From positions 150,144 to 170,717 of the forward strand of contig BFEA01001119.1 in the NCBI GenBank assembly GCA_003427395.1: DNA of 20,574 nt, read 5' to 3'. Shown here piece by piece: positions 1 to 9,459 of the stretch; within the stretch, counting starts at the first letter, position 1, and each line of letters starts with the position of its first letter. A program made the translations under genes and the position numbers. This DNA comes from Chara braunii (Eukaryota; Streptophyta; Charophyceae; Charales; Characeae). The notes beneath the pieces were generated by a model. It was not told the DNA's origin. It ran no database searches and saw only the letters and a list, made by a program, of their open reading frames with translations.

Positions 1-392
1 TATTTGATAGCCAAGAAAGTGGCAATGTGACCAAGAAAAATTGAAGCTTGACGCCAAGAGGGATACAACGTGCGTCACTCCATCACTCACCAGGACCTCG
101 CTCCAGTACTCACCAAGAGCAAAAAAAAAAGCACAACATTGTATCTTTCCATGTTTCAGCGAAAGATTCATTCTCATTTTGCACATTTGCTGAGAAGTGG
201 AGTGAGGCACCAAGTAGGAAAAAATAGTAAATCTTATGCCATAACAAGGAAATGTACAACGAGATTTTTTTTTTCTCTTTCTTTCAGTGCTCCGAGGCCT
301 TCTGCCATGGTTCAGAACCGAGCCTAATCAGCCTGGACTTGACTCCCTTGTATCGATGAAATTGCTCTCATTAACTCGAATAAAACGCATAT
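1..392. other. No gene recognised
   Basis: AT-rich sequence with a short A run (121-130) and T run (265-273). Open frames here are short, lack recognisable domains, and are consistent with chance. Confidence 0.5.
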
Positions 393-450
393 GCAAATTA
401 AACGAATACAATGCACGGTATGCGAATTAAACAGATATAACGCACGGTAT
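393..450 (+). repeat. 29-base direct tandem repeat
   Basis: Two adjacent 29-base units (393-421 and 422-450), each ending GCACGGTAT and containing AATTAAAC, with a partial related sequence just upstream. It is AT-rich and non-coding. Confidence 0.8.
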
Positions 451-844
451 GTGTTATATTTGTTTACAACGTATATGCCTTATGTTCAGGGGACGACGGT
501 TGGGGAATGTTTTTCGGCCAAGAGGCTGCATCTATATTTGGCACATCGTGGACATTGTATGGATGTGTAGGCGGGGTCCGGGACATCTAACAGGAGTCGA
601 GGAACGAAGGAAATACGGGTGCAGATCTAAGACCGTGACCGGTAGGCGAGTGCAGTGTTAGAGAGTGGACCACAACGGTCCATTGAAGGAGCGTGGTATC
701 TGGTTGCCCTTTTAGGAAAGCAAAAAATTTCGATCTAAAATGTGGTGAGGGGGCTTATTGGTAGATAGCTAGGGATAGGGGTTGTTGGAGAGTTTTTTTT
801 TTTATAGAATTGTGCCCAGATGCGCAAAGGTTGGGGTGACTATA
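451..844. other. No gene recognised
   Basis: Mixed-composition non-coding DNA leading into repeat A. I see no supported gene, RNA or repeat except a T run at 795-803. Confidence 0.5.
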
Positions 845-1365
845 ATGAGGCGGAACGGTAAACTGGGCAGGCGGAGCGCGGTCTCGAGCGCATCGGCCCC
901 CACCTTTTTCTTGCGAAGAGGAGAGAGCCCTCTCAGCCATGTTACATAGAATTTAAACAAAAACAACAAAACCAAAAAGATAATTTAGAGACGACACATT
1001 CATAATCTCGCGAACCACCGAGACGGTCGTGGTCGCGTCGTCCCTTTGCCGCTCTAGCCGGGTGTACCAGTTGTACTTTCAACGGTCCCTTATGACATGA
1101 TAGGTTCCCGTGGGGCACAACTTGTTTCCCTAAGGGGTTGTCACCACCCTTAGGGGTGTATCCCTACCGAGCTACTGACCCACGTGCGAAAGTTTTTACA
1201 TGCAGTTGCAAAGGTAGGTCAGCTGAGGGTGTTTGTTCACTCGCTGTAGTATAGGTACGTGCGATTAAAACGCTTAATGAAACCGAACGTCATTCCTCCT
1301 TTAAGGCGCTGATCTCCTGAGAACGAAGCGTACGCCGGTCGACTAGGACGGTCTCAACCAAGCGT
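845..1365 (+). repeat. Dispersed repeat family A, copy 1
   Basis: Same order of anchors as copy 2 at 9460-9935: TCGAGCGCATCGG near 883, TTGTCACC near 1138, CAGTTGCAA near 1204, TCGCTGTAG near 1243 and GGTCGACTAGGACG near 1337. The hairpin at 1128-1155 (CCCTAAGGG/CCCTTAGGG) keeps the TGTCACC loop seen in copy 2 but has different arms. The helix CTGACCCAC (1175-1183) with GTAGGTCAG (1214-1222) matches that of copy 2 with paired changes. A further inverted repeat, GACTAGGA/TCCTAGTC, lies just past its end (1341-1388). Family not recognised. Confidence 0.75.
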
Positions 1366-1388
1366 TGAACCCCAACTCAATCCTAGTC

Positions 1389-3198
1389 CCTTTAAACACT
1401 GATCAAAATAAAATTATAACAATTACACATAGTTATATAAAAAAGAGTCGATCATAGCCGACAGGAATACATATCCAATGCGAAATGATAAATAAAAGAA
1501 TTTAAATCATCATATGGTACATCCAATAACACAAGATCGAAATAAAACTCAACCACCCTAGGTCGAACTCGATGAACAAAATATCATACTGAACCGCTAA
1601 CTGGAAGTTGGTTTCCACATTAATTTCTGACAATAACCTCTATGCAACCGACAAGGTAGTCGTACTGTCGTGGTTTTGACTTGATGAGATGCGCTGCCAA
1701 AGTTATTCATTCTAACCCAACGCCGACTTAAGATTAAATACGCACACACATGTCTCCATAAATTCTCAATCTTTTGGGATGACAGACTGCTTTGCAGATG
1801 ATTCTTGATCAGGTGCATTGCTTGAAGTGTTGCATGTCTCTTCCTTAAGGAAGTCATCTCGAGTACTCCTCCTCCTCGTCCAAGCACAAAGTTGAGCCGT
1901 CTCCACGGAATCGGCAAAGTACCCCCCCGTAGAACGGTTCACTCAAAGTCGATAACAGGGTCGACTTCTGAAGCAACGAACCCTCATCCCAGATGCTTCC
2001 TTGAAAGAGATCATGTCCACCACAAATATTTGTTCAGTTGTTATCATCCTCCCTTGCCCAAGGTAATTTAGACAAAAAGAATCAGGGCTGATAAAAAATG
2101 AGAAAAATTTGGATATGTATAGGTAAATAAGGTCATTTCGGGACAGAAAAGGTCAATCCTCGGAAAAAGACTAAGTCCGTTTGACCTTATGTGCTTTATT
2201 TCAATCGAATTTGTTTTATGGTGCGCAAAAAATTAATGTTTTTCAAAACAACGAATCGTTTTTGACATGTAGACAGGTGAAAAATGAAACAAAGATAATC
2301 ATTTTTTTTTTCTCCAATAGACAAAATCAATCTTCTTTTCAAACATTTCTTTTTACCTACCTGCACACACAAAAACAACCACAGGTCCAGAAAATCCAAC
2401 AACCCATACTCCCGTCATATCTCATTTTTCACATGTATGAACACACATGCTTTACTCAACCTTTTTTTTTTAACGTTTAAAACAAACAAGGTCAAGCAAA
2501 GTGTGGGTTCATACAGGTGTGAAAAAATAATATGAGTCACTCAACTGACTGACCTTGAGTGAAGTGGTGCCGAACACGCCATGGCTCACTCAAGAAAGTA
2601 AAGTAGGAATATACTCGTTGCAAAAGAAAACCGTAGTCTCGAGGCAAGCCTCAGACAAACCGCTAGTCTCAAAATATTCCCAAATCGCAAATCCTACACG
2701 CAGTAGCCCCAAGTGTGAAAACGCAGAGCCGCATACGTCCCCCCCCAAAAAAATTCATTGGTCCCACGTCAGTGCCAACTGGTCCCAAGTGATCCCAGAT
2801 GGTCCACGCTCTTTCTTCTAACTCCTTATGACAATGTCCGACAAAACCGCTTCAATCAAGTCTCACAAAAAAATAAAACCCGCGAGTATCGATTTCAGCG
2901 TCACTGCTTGTCCTACTCACATGCCTCGCTGGTCCCGAAAAATCTCACTAGGTCAATGCCAATGGCTTTGCTACCGCCAGTACACACGAAAAAAAAAAAA
3001 AAAAAACGGTGTATCGCTCCGCCTTGACAAGCCTGGTCTCATTGACAGACTATCGCCAATACCTCATGTGTCGCTTGTCGTATCGCCGCAATAGTCACAC
3101 TGCAATTTCTCCCCTTCACTGGCGTTGACGGTGAATCCCTCGTTGCACCAAAAATATCTAACACTCTCCCTCACTTAGTGTCTGTCTGACGAACCACA
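1389..3198. other. Long non-coding stretch with scattered inverted repeats
   Basis: No supported gene. Two inverted repeats stand out: AAGTCGA/TCGACTT (1946-1967, 8-base loop) and CTTGAGTGA/TCACTCAAG (2554-2594, 23-base loop). T- and A-rich runs occur at about 2304, 2461 and 2990-3006. The open frames lack any domain signature. Confidence 0.5.
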
Positions 3199-3424
3199 AT
3201 TTTGGCAGCGTAACGCCATAAAAGTGGTTGCCGTTGACGCAAAAAAAAAATCGGCAACATTTTTCCACTGAAGTGGGCAAACACTGTGCCGCAGGTCCGT
3301 CCCGCCGGTACCGCTGCCACTAAAGCCTTACCATCCCGCCACTGCCGCTGAAAAATTTTGGCAGCACTTCCCCACAAAAGTGAGAAAATTGTCTGCCAAA
3401 GGTCCGCCCGCCGGTAGCTGCTGC
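3199..3424. repeat. Imperfect tandem units with GGCAGC/GGCAAC motif
   Basis: Three related stretches begin near 3199, 3250 and 3353 with an A/T-rich tract then GGCAGC or GGCAAC, each followed by a small inverted repeat (for example CCACT-GA-AGTGG and CACTT/AAGTG). Two copies of a CCGCAGGTCCGTCCCGCCGG-like sequence (about 3290 and 3397) support tandem origin. The motif AATTTTGGCAGCACTTCCC closely resembles units of the 123-base array at 11.3-12.3 kb. Confidence 0.55.
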
Positions 3425-3853
3425 AGTCCAGTCCACCGGTACCTCCACTAGCATGGCCCTAACGTCCGTCGTTACCGCACAAAAACTTCTATCAAATTAA
3501 TAAAATACGGTTCCTGGATAAAATCCATGCCCAAAGTATACCCCCGCTGTGCCGCCTTGGCCCCGTAGAGTCCCTAGGACCGCTCCACCGGACCAACACC
3601 AACCAGAGGGAAGTGGAGCAGAGTGCTCCCTACCCCGGCTATGGCTGCCCTGCTCCTCCTCCCGCGTTCCACTACAGACCTCCAGCATCCTCCCACGTTG
3701 TCTCTGACAACTCCTCCAGCAGCCCAGCAACACTCAAGTGTCCTTGCCACACACTGGCAGCACGAGTGCTTCTGTATGGCAGCCAGGGACAACTGTTTTT
3801 TTTATAGTGGCTGAGGAGGGTTGAACGTCACTCTAGCCCCCAGGCAAAATCGC
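3425..3853. other. No gene recognised
   Basis: C-rich, moderately low-complexity sequence. Overlapping open frames on both strands come from base composition and have no recognisable motif. Confidence 0.45.
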
Positions 3854-4411
3854 GGGCTCACAGTGAGCCCTTGATCTGGCCAAGATCAAAGGCTAACTGT
3901 GGTTGCACGACAACGACAGCCTTAGTGGGGGCAGTTTCTTTAACTGCCTCATTTTCATTTTTTCTTCTCTTTGTCTCAACTATCTCAGAATTTTACGAGG
4001 TAGCTGAGTTTTTTCCATTTTCAAAAGTGTTTTTCTTTTATTTTTCTGATAAGGGGTTGGAGAGATACAACCCCTTTCAGTTTGATGTATCTAGACCTAT
4101 TTCCCAGGGCAGATACATCGGGGAAAAGGTTGTACTTGAACCTTTTCCTCTATGACCCTTTATTTTCCAGACTCCCTTTAAGAACGGGAGCCTGACAGTT
4201 ACCTCTGGCAGTTTTCTGCCAGAGTTTGCACCTTGTGAGGACAAGTGTCCTCACGAGAATGCACAAAAATAAAGAAAAATAAACAAAATAAAAATGAAAA
4301 TAAAACTAACTCTAACTACAATGCACCCGACCCTTACTTCACTCAGTTGCATGTTGTTGAAACCAACAACACTCCCTCCTTTTCCTCTGTCCTCCCCTAA
4401 AAACGGGGAGG
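3854..4411. repeat. Run of about twelve consecutive hairpins
   Basis: Short-loop inverted repeats follow one another with unrelated arms. 3854-3870 GGGCTCA/TGAGCCC; 3871-3889 TTGATCT/AGATCAA; 3930-3948 GGCAGTT/AACTGCC; 3975-4008 CTCA-a-CTA/TAG-c-TGAG; 4051-4076 AAGGGGTTG/CAACCCCTT; 4084-4119 GATGTATCT/AGATACATC; 4122-4148 GGAAAAGGTT/AACCTTTTCC; 4168-4194 CAG-a-CTCCC/GGGAG-c-CTG; 4203-4224 CTCTGGCAG/CTGCCAGAG; 4235-4254 GTGAGGACA/TGTCCTCAC; 4352-4371 TGTTGTTG/CAACAACA; 4391-4411 CCTCCCC/GGGGAGG. Most are perfect. The frames here are too short and interrupted to be genes. I know no element class with this layout. Confidence 0.75.
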
Positions 4412-4700
4412 GCAGTTGCAGGTTGGGAGAGGTAGAGAAACAGCTCGTGAAAATTCGTGAGTTCAAATCCCGACAGGCCCAAGGCTACCTACATAAAAAA
4501 TTCAAGACCGACAAAATTGTTTTACGCCACAAAAACAATATTGGTGCAAACCATAAAATATAGGCTTTCATAAAATCTGATATTGTTTTCTCGTTTTCTT
4601 TTTTTTTCTTTTTTCTCTTTTTTTTCCTTTTTTTCTTTTTCTTCCCCCCCCCTGATACCGGGGAAGCAACTGGCAAGTCGGGAGGCGTAGGTCCTCCTCT
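4391..4700 (+). repeat. Two diverged tRNA-derived repeat heads
   Basis: Segments at about 4394-4436 and 4644-4690 align: both have a CCCC...GGGG hairpin followed by a GGCAGTTGCAGGTTGGGAG-like stretch (second copy AGCAACTGGCAAGTCGGGAG). The first is followed at about 4459 by GAGTTCAAATCCCGAC, a B-box-like sequence; another, GAGTTCGATTCCCACG, lies near 5001. This fits degraded SINEs with RNA polymerase III boxes. Boundaries are not resolved. Confidence 0.4.
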
Positions 4701-5189
4701 CTCCCATCCTCTTTTTTTTTTTTTTTTTTCCTCTCTCCCTCTCTCTCTCTACGGGAACATCGTGAGCCACGAAATCCAAAATCTTACGGCCGCAAATATT
4801 TGCCTCAAACTGAAGTGAGAGATATTATGCTCCCACACATCCAAAATGGTTGTTCTTTTCCCAACCTTAAGGCAATCTGCCCCATTTTTAAAAAAAAAAA
4901 TTTATAGTAATAATATCGTTGGCTTAAGCCAACCTCCACGGTTGCCAACGCCATGCTTTGTTGGTTCTCACCCCCCTTCTTCCTTCTAGCCTGGAAGCCC
5001 GAGTTCGATTCCCACGATGAAATCGAAAGGAAAAAAAAAAAAAGGATCATTTCTCGATTTATGCGTGCCATCCTTGTGCAGGGGCCATGCTAATCTGCGC
5101 GGCTAAATTTCGGCCGTGAAATCTGGCGATCTCACTGTCGAAATCGACCGCGCCTCATCTCTCCCTCCGATGGGCAGCTCCGTCAAATG
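4700..5189. other. Low-complexity and tRNA-box-bearing stretch
   Basis: Contains a T run (about 4711-4729), a CT stretch, an A run (5031-5043) and the B-box-like GAGTTCGATTCCCACG near 5001. No protein gene is supported. Confidence 0.5.
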
Positions 5190-5269
5190 GAGCTAGCCCA
5201 GTGCATGTTCAGGCTCGATCCCGGTACCTACTGGATGACAGTCTCATGCGTTACCAACTGGGCTAGCTC
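5190..5269 (-). ncRNA. tRNA-like sequence at the end of repeat B
   Basis: On the minus strand a TAGCCCAGTTGGTAAC A-box-like element is followed by GGGATCGAGCC, a B-box-like element, at tRNA spacing, as in SINE promoters for RNA polymerase III. The ends pair over 13 bases, longer than a tRNA acceptor stem and overlapping the A box, so a true tRNA fold is unlikely. The anticodon arm does not pair convincingly. Best read as a tRNA-derived repeat end, or a hairpin that imitates one. The body of repeat B lies upstream of the A box, opposite to a usual SINE. Confidence 0.4.
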
Positions 5270-5866
5270 TTACTACGGTAGTAGCTAGGACAACTCTTCC
5301 TTATGAAGAGTTCTGCCTCAGTGGAACGCCCGTCTGCAGCATGGCAAACCCTGCGGGCGCCGACCGTTTATCATGCTAGTCGTCCATCCTCTCGGACGTG
5401 CGTCGAGCCTGATAGGATGGGATGCTGGACCTTCAACCCGTAAGCACGAGTTCAAGCCCCGACGAGGGCAAGTGCTTGAAACACATGACTCCGACCACGT
5501 ACCTTTTTGCATCGTAACCACAAACATGACTCGACTGCTCTTTTTGGTGTACTTAGTCCCTGAACCGCGTGGCTAAGCAGTCGCGTAACATCATTTTAAG
5601 TAGGATAGATCTTTAGTTTTAACATTCCCACGAACCTGTGCCTCCACGACCCTGCTAGGAACCGCATACGACTCGTCATACTGTCGATTACCGCCATCAC
5701 AAGCGTCCGGGCTAAGGTAAAAGGGTTATAGTCTCTTGTTCATAGGCTAGTCTGAATAAATTTCTGACAGACGTCAATCTCATTAAGTCCCTCAATTTAA
5801 CGAAAAAGTCGGACAATGTCCGACATTGAAAAACCCGAGCAGATACCCTTGTAAGGGTTTCTGCTC
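5190..5866 (+). repeat. Dispersed repeat family B, copy 1
   Basis: Homologous to the reverse complement of 8485-9033. Shared anchors include ACTGGGcTAG near 5257, CTTAGTCCCTGAACCG near 5551, ATTTTAAGTAGGATAG near 5592, GATTACCGCCAT near 5688 and GAGCAGATACCCTTGTAAGG at the right end. Hairpins along it: 5190-5269 (13-base arms GAGCTAGCCCAGT/ACTGGGCTAGCTC), 5292-5312 (AACTCTTC/GAAGAGTT), 5808-5824 (GTCGGAC/GTCCGAC) and 5837-5866 (GAGCAGA-T-ACCCTT-GT-AAGGGT-T-TCTGCTC). About 100 bases at 5364-5465, holding a B-box-like GAGTTCAAGCCCCG, have no counterpart in copy 2. Confidence 0.75.
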
Positions 5867-6375
5867 CGATAGCGGTTCATGGCTCAACAATTTTGAACAT
5901 GTTTTTATGGAATTGCACGCAGATGCATATGTCCTGCCGCAAAGGGGCTCAGGTACGTTCTTAAGCGGTGTCAAAGGGTGTAACTGGAAATATACAATAG
6001 CATACATGACATGAGGTCTCTCTGCACGTGCGCTTGAAATCATTTCCAGGTTAGATGCATCGCAATTGAACGAATATTTTGTTTATATGTATAGCAATGC
6101 AAGAAACAAATATGTGTGTAGAAAATACAAGTGTGAAGCGGTGCAAGGGGAGAGCGCTCTGAAAACTATATAAATGCAACCATCAAATGTTGTGCAAGTC
6201 ATCCGGACTTGTTTTTTTTCTAATGGTTGTTTTGGTTGAACAGGATGCAACAATGGCAAGAGGAAAAACAAACACACCATTATCATTTTGTTGATACCAT
6301 GACGTAGACCCATCAGGGTCAAAACTCTGTGTTGGTCAGGCGACTCCTCTTACGACCCTTGCCATAGACACTCCT
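5867..6375. other. No gene recognised
   Basis: AT-rich sequence. A small hairpin CAAGTC/GACTTG (6195-6211) is followed by a T run, a pattern that can end RNA polymerase III transcripts, but no transcript start is evident. Confidence 0.4.
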
Positions 6376-6460
6376 TTTGGCTAGAGGGACTCAAACCTAC
6401 AAGGCCCAAAGCGCCACCACATCCTAAATGTGATGCGTAAATCAGTTTCGCCATAACCGT
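6376..6460 (-). tRNA. Degraded tRNA-Leu(UAG)-like sequence, organelle/bacterial type
   Basis: An 85-base segment folds as a class II tRNA. Acceptor ACGGTTA pairs with TAGCCAA except the outer two pairs; the D arm GCG/CGC lies in TGGCGAAACTGATTTACGC; the anticodon stem TCACA/TGTGG holds loop TTTAGGA with anticodon TAG; a long variable arm follows, then the T loop TTTGAGT. The T stem has two mismatches and no CCA is encoded. The D arm and loop resemble bacterial or plastid tRNA-Leu(UAG) more than nuclear ones. It may be a plastid or mitochondrial insertion, or a tRNA-derived repeat; probably not functional. Confidence 0.45.
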
Positions 6461-6535
6461 TTCTTTATAGAATATGTATACAAGTTGGTTGCCTGAAAGG
6501 AGTATACGCATGTCTACCCCATTTCGTGGTCTTAT

Positions 6536-6608
6536 GGGTATAGCAGTATTTGAACCTGCGGCTATTAGGTCAAAAGTTAAAACCTCTACCAACTAAGCTA
6601 TACAGTAG
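6536..6608 (-). tRNA. tRNA-like sequence (pseudo-tRNA)
   Basis: The minus strand contains TAGCTTAGTTGGTAGAGG, a good D arm and A box, and GCAGGTTCAAATACTGC, a near-perfect T arm. The 3' end TATACCC can pair with upstream TGTATA. The anticodon arm (AGGTT/GACCT around a 9-base loop containing TTTT) is abnormal, so no anticodon is assigned. It lies 75 bases upstream of the tRNA-Leu-like sequence on the same strand, and another T-arm-like TAGGTTCAAATTTTA occurs further upstream (about 6628-6642). Either a small tRNA cluster from an organelle or a composite tRNA-derived repeat. Confidence 0.4.
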
Positions 6609-6642
6609 AATCCAAAGAAGCTTAGTAAAATTTGAACCTAAC

Positions 6643-7577
6643 CCCTGCGCACCCAATAACATCGATTGCTATCTAGAAGTTTCCAATTTTTTACTTCCTC
6701 CCCTTTGCACTGAACTTTCTTGACCTACCTGCCAAACCAACCACGTGAACCCTTTTCAACCTCCTTTATCACCAGTCTGCCTCCATTTTTTAGAATGGAG
6801 ATTCCACACACCAAGTGTATGGTTGCAGCTTAACAAAAACAAATTGTTCGTTTCTATCTTCTCGTTTGTCAAACAAAAAACGATTTTCGCGAGTTCGCGC
6901 AAGACCAACTCAGAGCTAGTATGCTGATAGTTAGAGCTTTCAGACTTCTAACAACCAAAACTTTATCAGACGTAAAAATAACATATCATAGCAGCGTGGG
7001 TCTTCACGATTTTGGTTGTAAGCAACATGCCGCTCAAGCCGTTTAGGACTTCGCAACTTTTGATAGATTAAAAAAAAAAAAAAACTTCGCAAAAAAATAC
7101 GGTTTAAGAGGTTATAAGCAGAAGGAAAGAGTCACACAAGTTATCCCTGACTTTGTCCCAATAAGTTTTTCATTTGATCTTAAAAGAGCAATCTCGAACT
7201 ATGGTGTAACGCAGCATTGAACCAGTACGCACCAAAGGAGTGAAAAAACACACAATTTTGACACTCCTACATCGGATAGTTCACCCACTCATATCAAAGG
7301 TGTAAGATGTATTCTGACTGCACAAAGACAAGAGTTGAATAAAAAAAAAAACCAACATTTTAGATACAAAGAATTTCACCAACGCACGCTGTTTGAAAAG
7401 TGATCCAAGAGATTAACGACTAGTCAGTTTAGATAAGAACAACACCAACTTTGCTCGTTTTGTGTGTATATACAACCAACTTCGTTTAGATGGGCTATTG
7501 CCCGAAAACCAGATCCAATGTGCAGATGAGGCCGAAGTTAACAACAACGGGTGATAAAAAAACTCGCTGAACTTTTT
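6643..7577. other. No gene recognised
   Basis: AT-rich non-coding DNA with a hairpin CTCCATT/AATGGAG (6781-6800) and A runs near 7070-7084 and 7340-7350. No coding signal. Confidence 0.5.
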
Positions 7578-7628
7578 GGTCGAGAGAGCTTAAGATTCTC
7601 AACAGAAAACCGATGAACTTTCTCGACC
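7578..7628. repeat. 11-base inverted repeat
   Basis: GGTCGAGAGAG (7578-7588) pairs with CTTTCTCGACC (7618-7628) with one G-T wobble around a 29-base loop. Non-coding context. Confidence 0.6.
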
Positions 7629-7762
7629 ATTCAATCGAGTAGCAAAATAGAAACTCACAGAGTCTTTTGAGTCAATCGGACCACTAACACTCATTCGAAC
7701 AAGGGATACACAACGACGGTAAGAAAGCCAATGGATGTTTTCGAGTGGACCGAGCCCGAAAC

Positions 7763-7847
7763 TGTGACTCTACACTAGATAGAGTCACAAGTGATCGAAC
7801 TTGCCCCAGTACCTTACGGGCTAAAAAGCGCTACTGTGACTCTACAC
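7763..7847. repeat. Perfect hairpin plus repeated arm
   Basis: TGTGACTCTA (7763-7772) pairs perfectly with TAGAGTCACA (7780-7789) around a 7-base loop. The 15-mer ACTGTGACTCTACAC at 7761-7775 recurs at 7833-7847, giving two possible partners for the same arm. Surrounding reading frames show no protein features. Confidence 0.7.
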
Positions 7848-7988
7848 GTGAAGGACAAAGAGAAGCTCGAGCGGTCGAGACGCAATGCAACACTTCGATA
7901 TGGAGTATCAGAAAACGTCATCTAGTATCCGTTGTGCTGCATAGTTGAGTCGTGGTCGTCCCTCTTCTAAGTAGTATTGCCCTTTGAA

Positions 7989-7994
7989 CTCTCT

Positions 7995-8034
<40 letters not shown>
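7989..8034 (+). repeat. (CT)n microsatellite
   Basis: A nearly pure CT run. Open frames across it encode only Ser-Leu or Arg-Glu alternation and are not genes. Confidence 0.95.
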
Positions 8035-8037
<3 letters not shown>

Positions 8038-8208
8038 TTCCTCCGACTGACCACAGAGTTCGACCCCACTACGAGTGTATCTGGCCGCCCTCGCAACAGG
8101 GTATGTGCATCCCCGCTCAGCTGACCGTTCTAACTCATGTGCCCTCCCCCTTTTTAATACCTACCGAGCGCTCTAACGTGTTGACCGACAACGTGCGCTT
8201 CCGATCTG

Positions 8209-8338
<130 letters not shown>

Positions 8339-8484
8339 TGGCAGGGGCGTCAACGCTCCAGCGACTTAGCGTTCGTGAGCTGAGTGATTGTTGAAAGTGT
8401 TTTGCCCAATACTCAAATTTTCGTGCGAGTTGCTCGTCGCTCCCCCACCTTGTGTTAGCTCGTGAGCATGTGAGCGCGCTGTCA

Positions 8485-9033
8485 GACCAGAAACCCTTAC
8501 AAGGGTATCTGCTCGTTATTTTAAATGTCGAACGTTGTCCGACGTTTGAGAAAATTCTTGACTTGATGAGGCCGACGTTTGTCAAAAGTTTATTCAGACT
8601 AACTTATGACCAAGAAACTAAAACTTATATGAACCTTAGTTTGAACATCTGCGACGTCCGAGAGTAATGGCGGTAATCAGTGATGTGACCGGTTATATAC
8701 GTGTTCTAGTGGGGCTGCAGGGGCACGCGAATGTGAGAACGATAAAGCTAAACCTATCCTACTTAAAATGAGGACGCACAACTATTAAGTCGTGCGATTC
8801 AGGGCCTAAGCGGTTAACAAGGACCACCGTTAAGGTGCACGACCGCGACATGTCAAGGAAAGGGCGCCCATATGGTTGGGGGAGGCCGGTGGGGTCTGCC
8901 AAAGCCATGGGCAGACAAAATGGTTGGGTGTGAGTTGTTCTTATAGAAAAGTTGCTTCTTCTATACGGTAGAAGGAACTAACCCAGTAGGTTATGACATC
9001 AAATTTTCACCCTGAAGGTTTAGGAATCGAAAC
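8485..9033 (-). repeat. Dispersed repeat family B, copy 2 (inverted)
   Basis: The reverse complement aligns with 5190-5866 along its whole length, lacking about 100 bases corresponding to 5364-5465. The terminal hairpin is kept at 8485-8514 (ACCCTT-AC-AAGGGT core). A hairpin GTCTGCC/GGCAGAC (about 8894-8916) and another TATAGAA/TTCTATA (8942-8965) sit where copy 1 has other stems. The tRNA-like end reads AACCCAGTAGG then GGAATCGAAACC (about 8988-9033). With copy 1 it forms a 2.6 kb-separated inverted repeat. Confidence 0.72.
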
Positions 9034-9294
9034 CAACTTGCGTTGCAGCGCTGACTTTTTTCGGAGTTGGCCACCGTGATGAGGAAAATCAAGCGTGGGC
9101 TATTTCCACCATGCGATCGACGAGATCACACGACTGAAACCATTCGCACGGGAGTGAGGATGAAACACATAAATCGAGAAAATGTCTATTTTTTTTATTT
9201 TTTTTTCGATCCCTGAAGCGGATCAAACTCGGGTTTGCATTTCAACAATCCGTGGTTGAGAGTCATGTGACTGATGTAATCATTAACATAAACC

Positions 9295-9318
9295 AAAAAA
9301 AAAAAAAAAAAAAAAAAA
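9295..9318 (+). repeat. Poly(A) tract
   Basis: A run of more than 20 A. Just upstream on the minus strand, GAGTTTGATCC (about 9222-9232) is B-box-like, so this may be part of an old retroposed sequence. Confidence 0.6.
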
Positions 9319-9459
9319 CCTAAGGTTTTGTTGAATCCCTATGGATTCGAGTTTGGGTCTGTATCGCAACAGTCATCATACGACGAATGCGACTGTTAGC
9401 TCGTGCCAACATGAGGGGGGAAAAAAACAACGGAAAAGATACTACAAACGAAGCGTCAT

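Noticed and set aside
70-3094. Many open frames of 60-106 codons in the left part
   Set aside because: No domain, signal or compositional sign of coding; they overlap in several frames and contain translated A or T runs, as expected by chance.
6195-6220. Rho-independent terminator (hairpin plus T run)
   Set aside because: The window is eukaryotic, the stem is only six bases, and no gene ends there.
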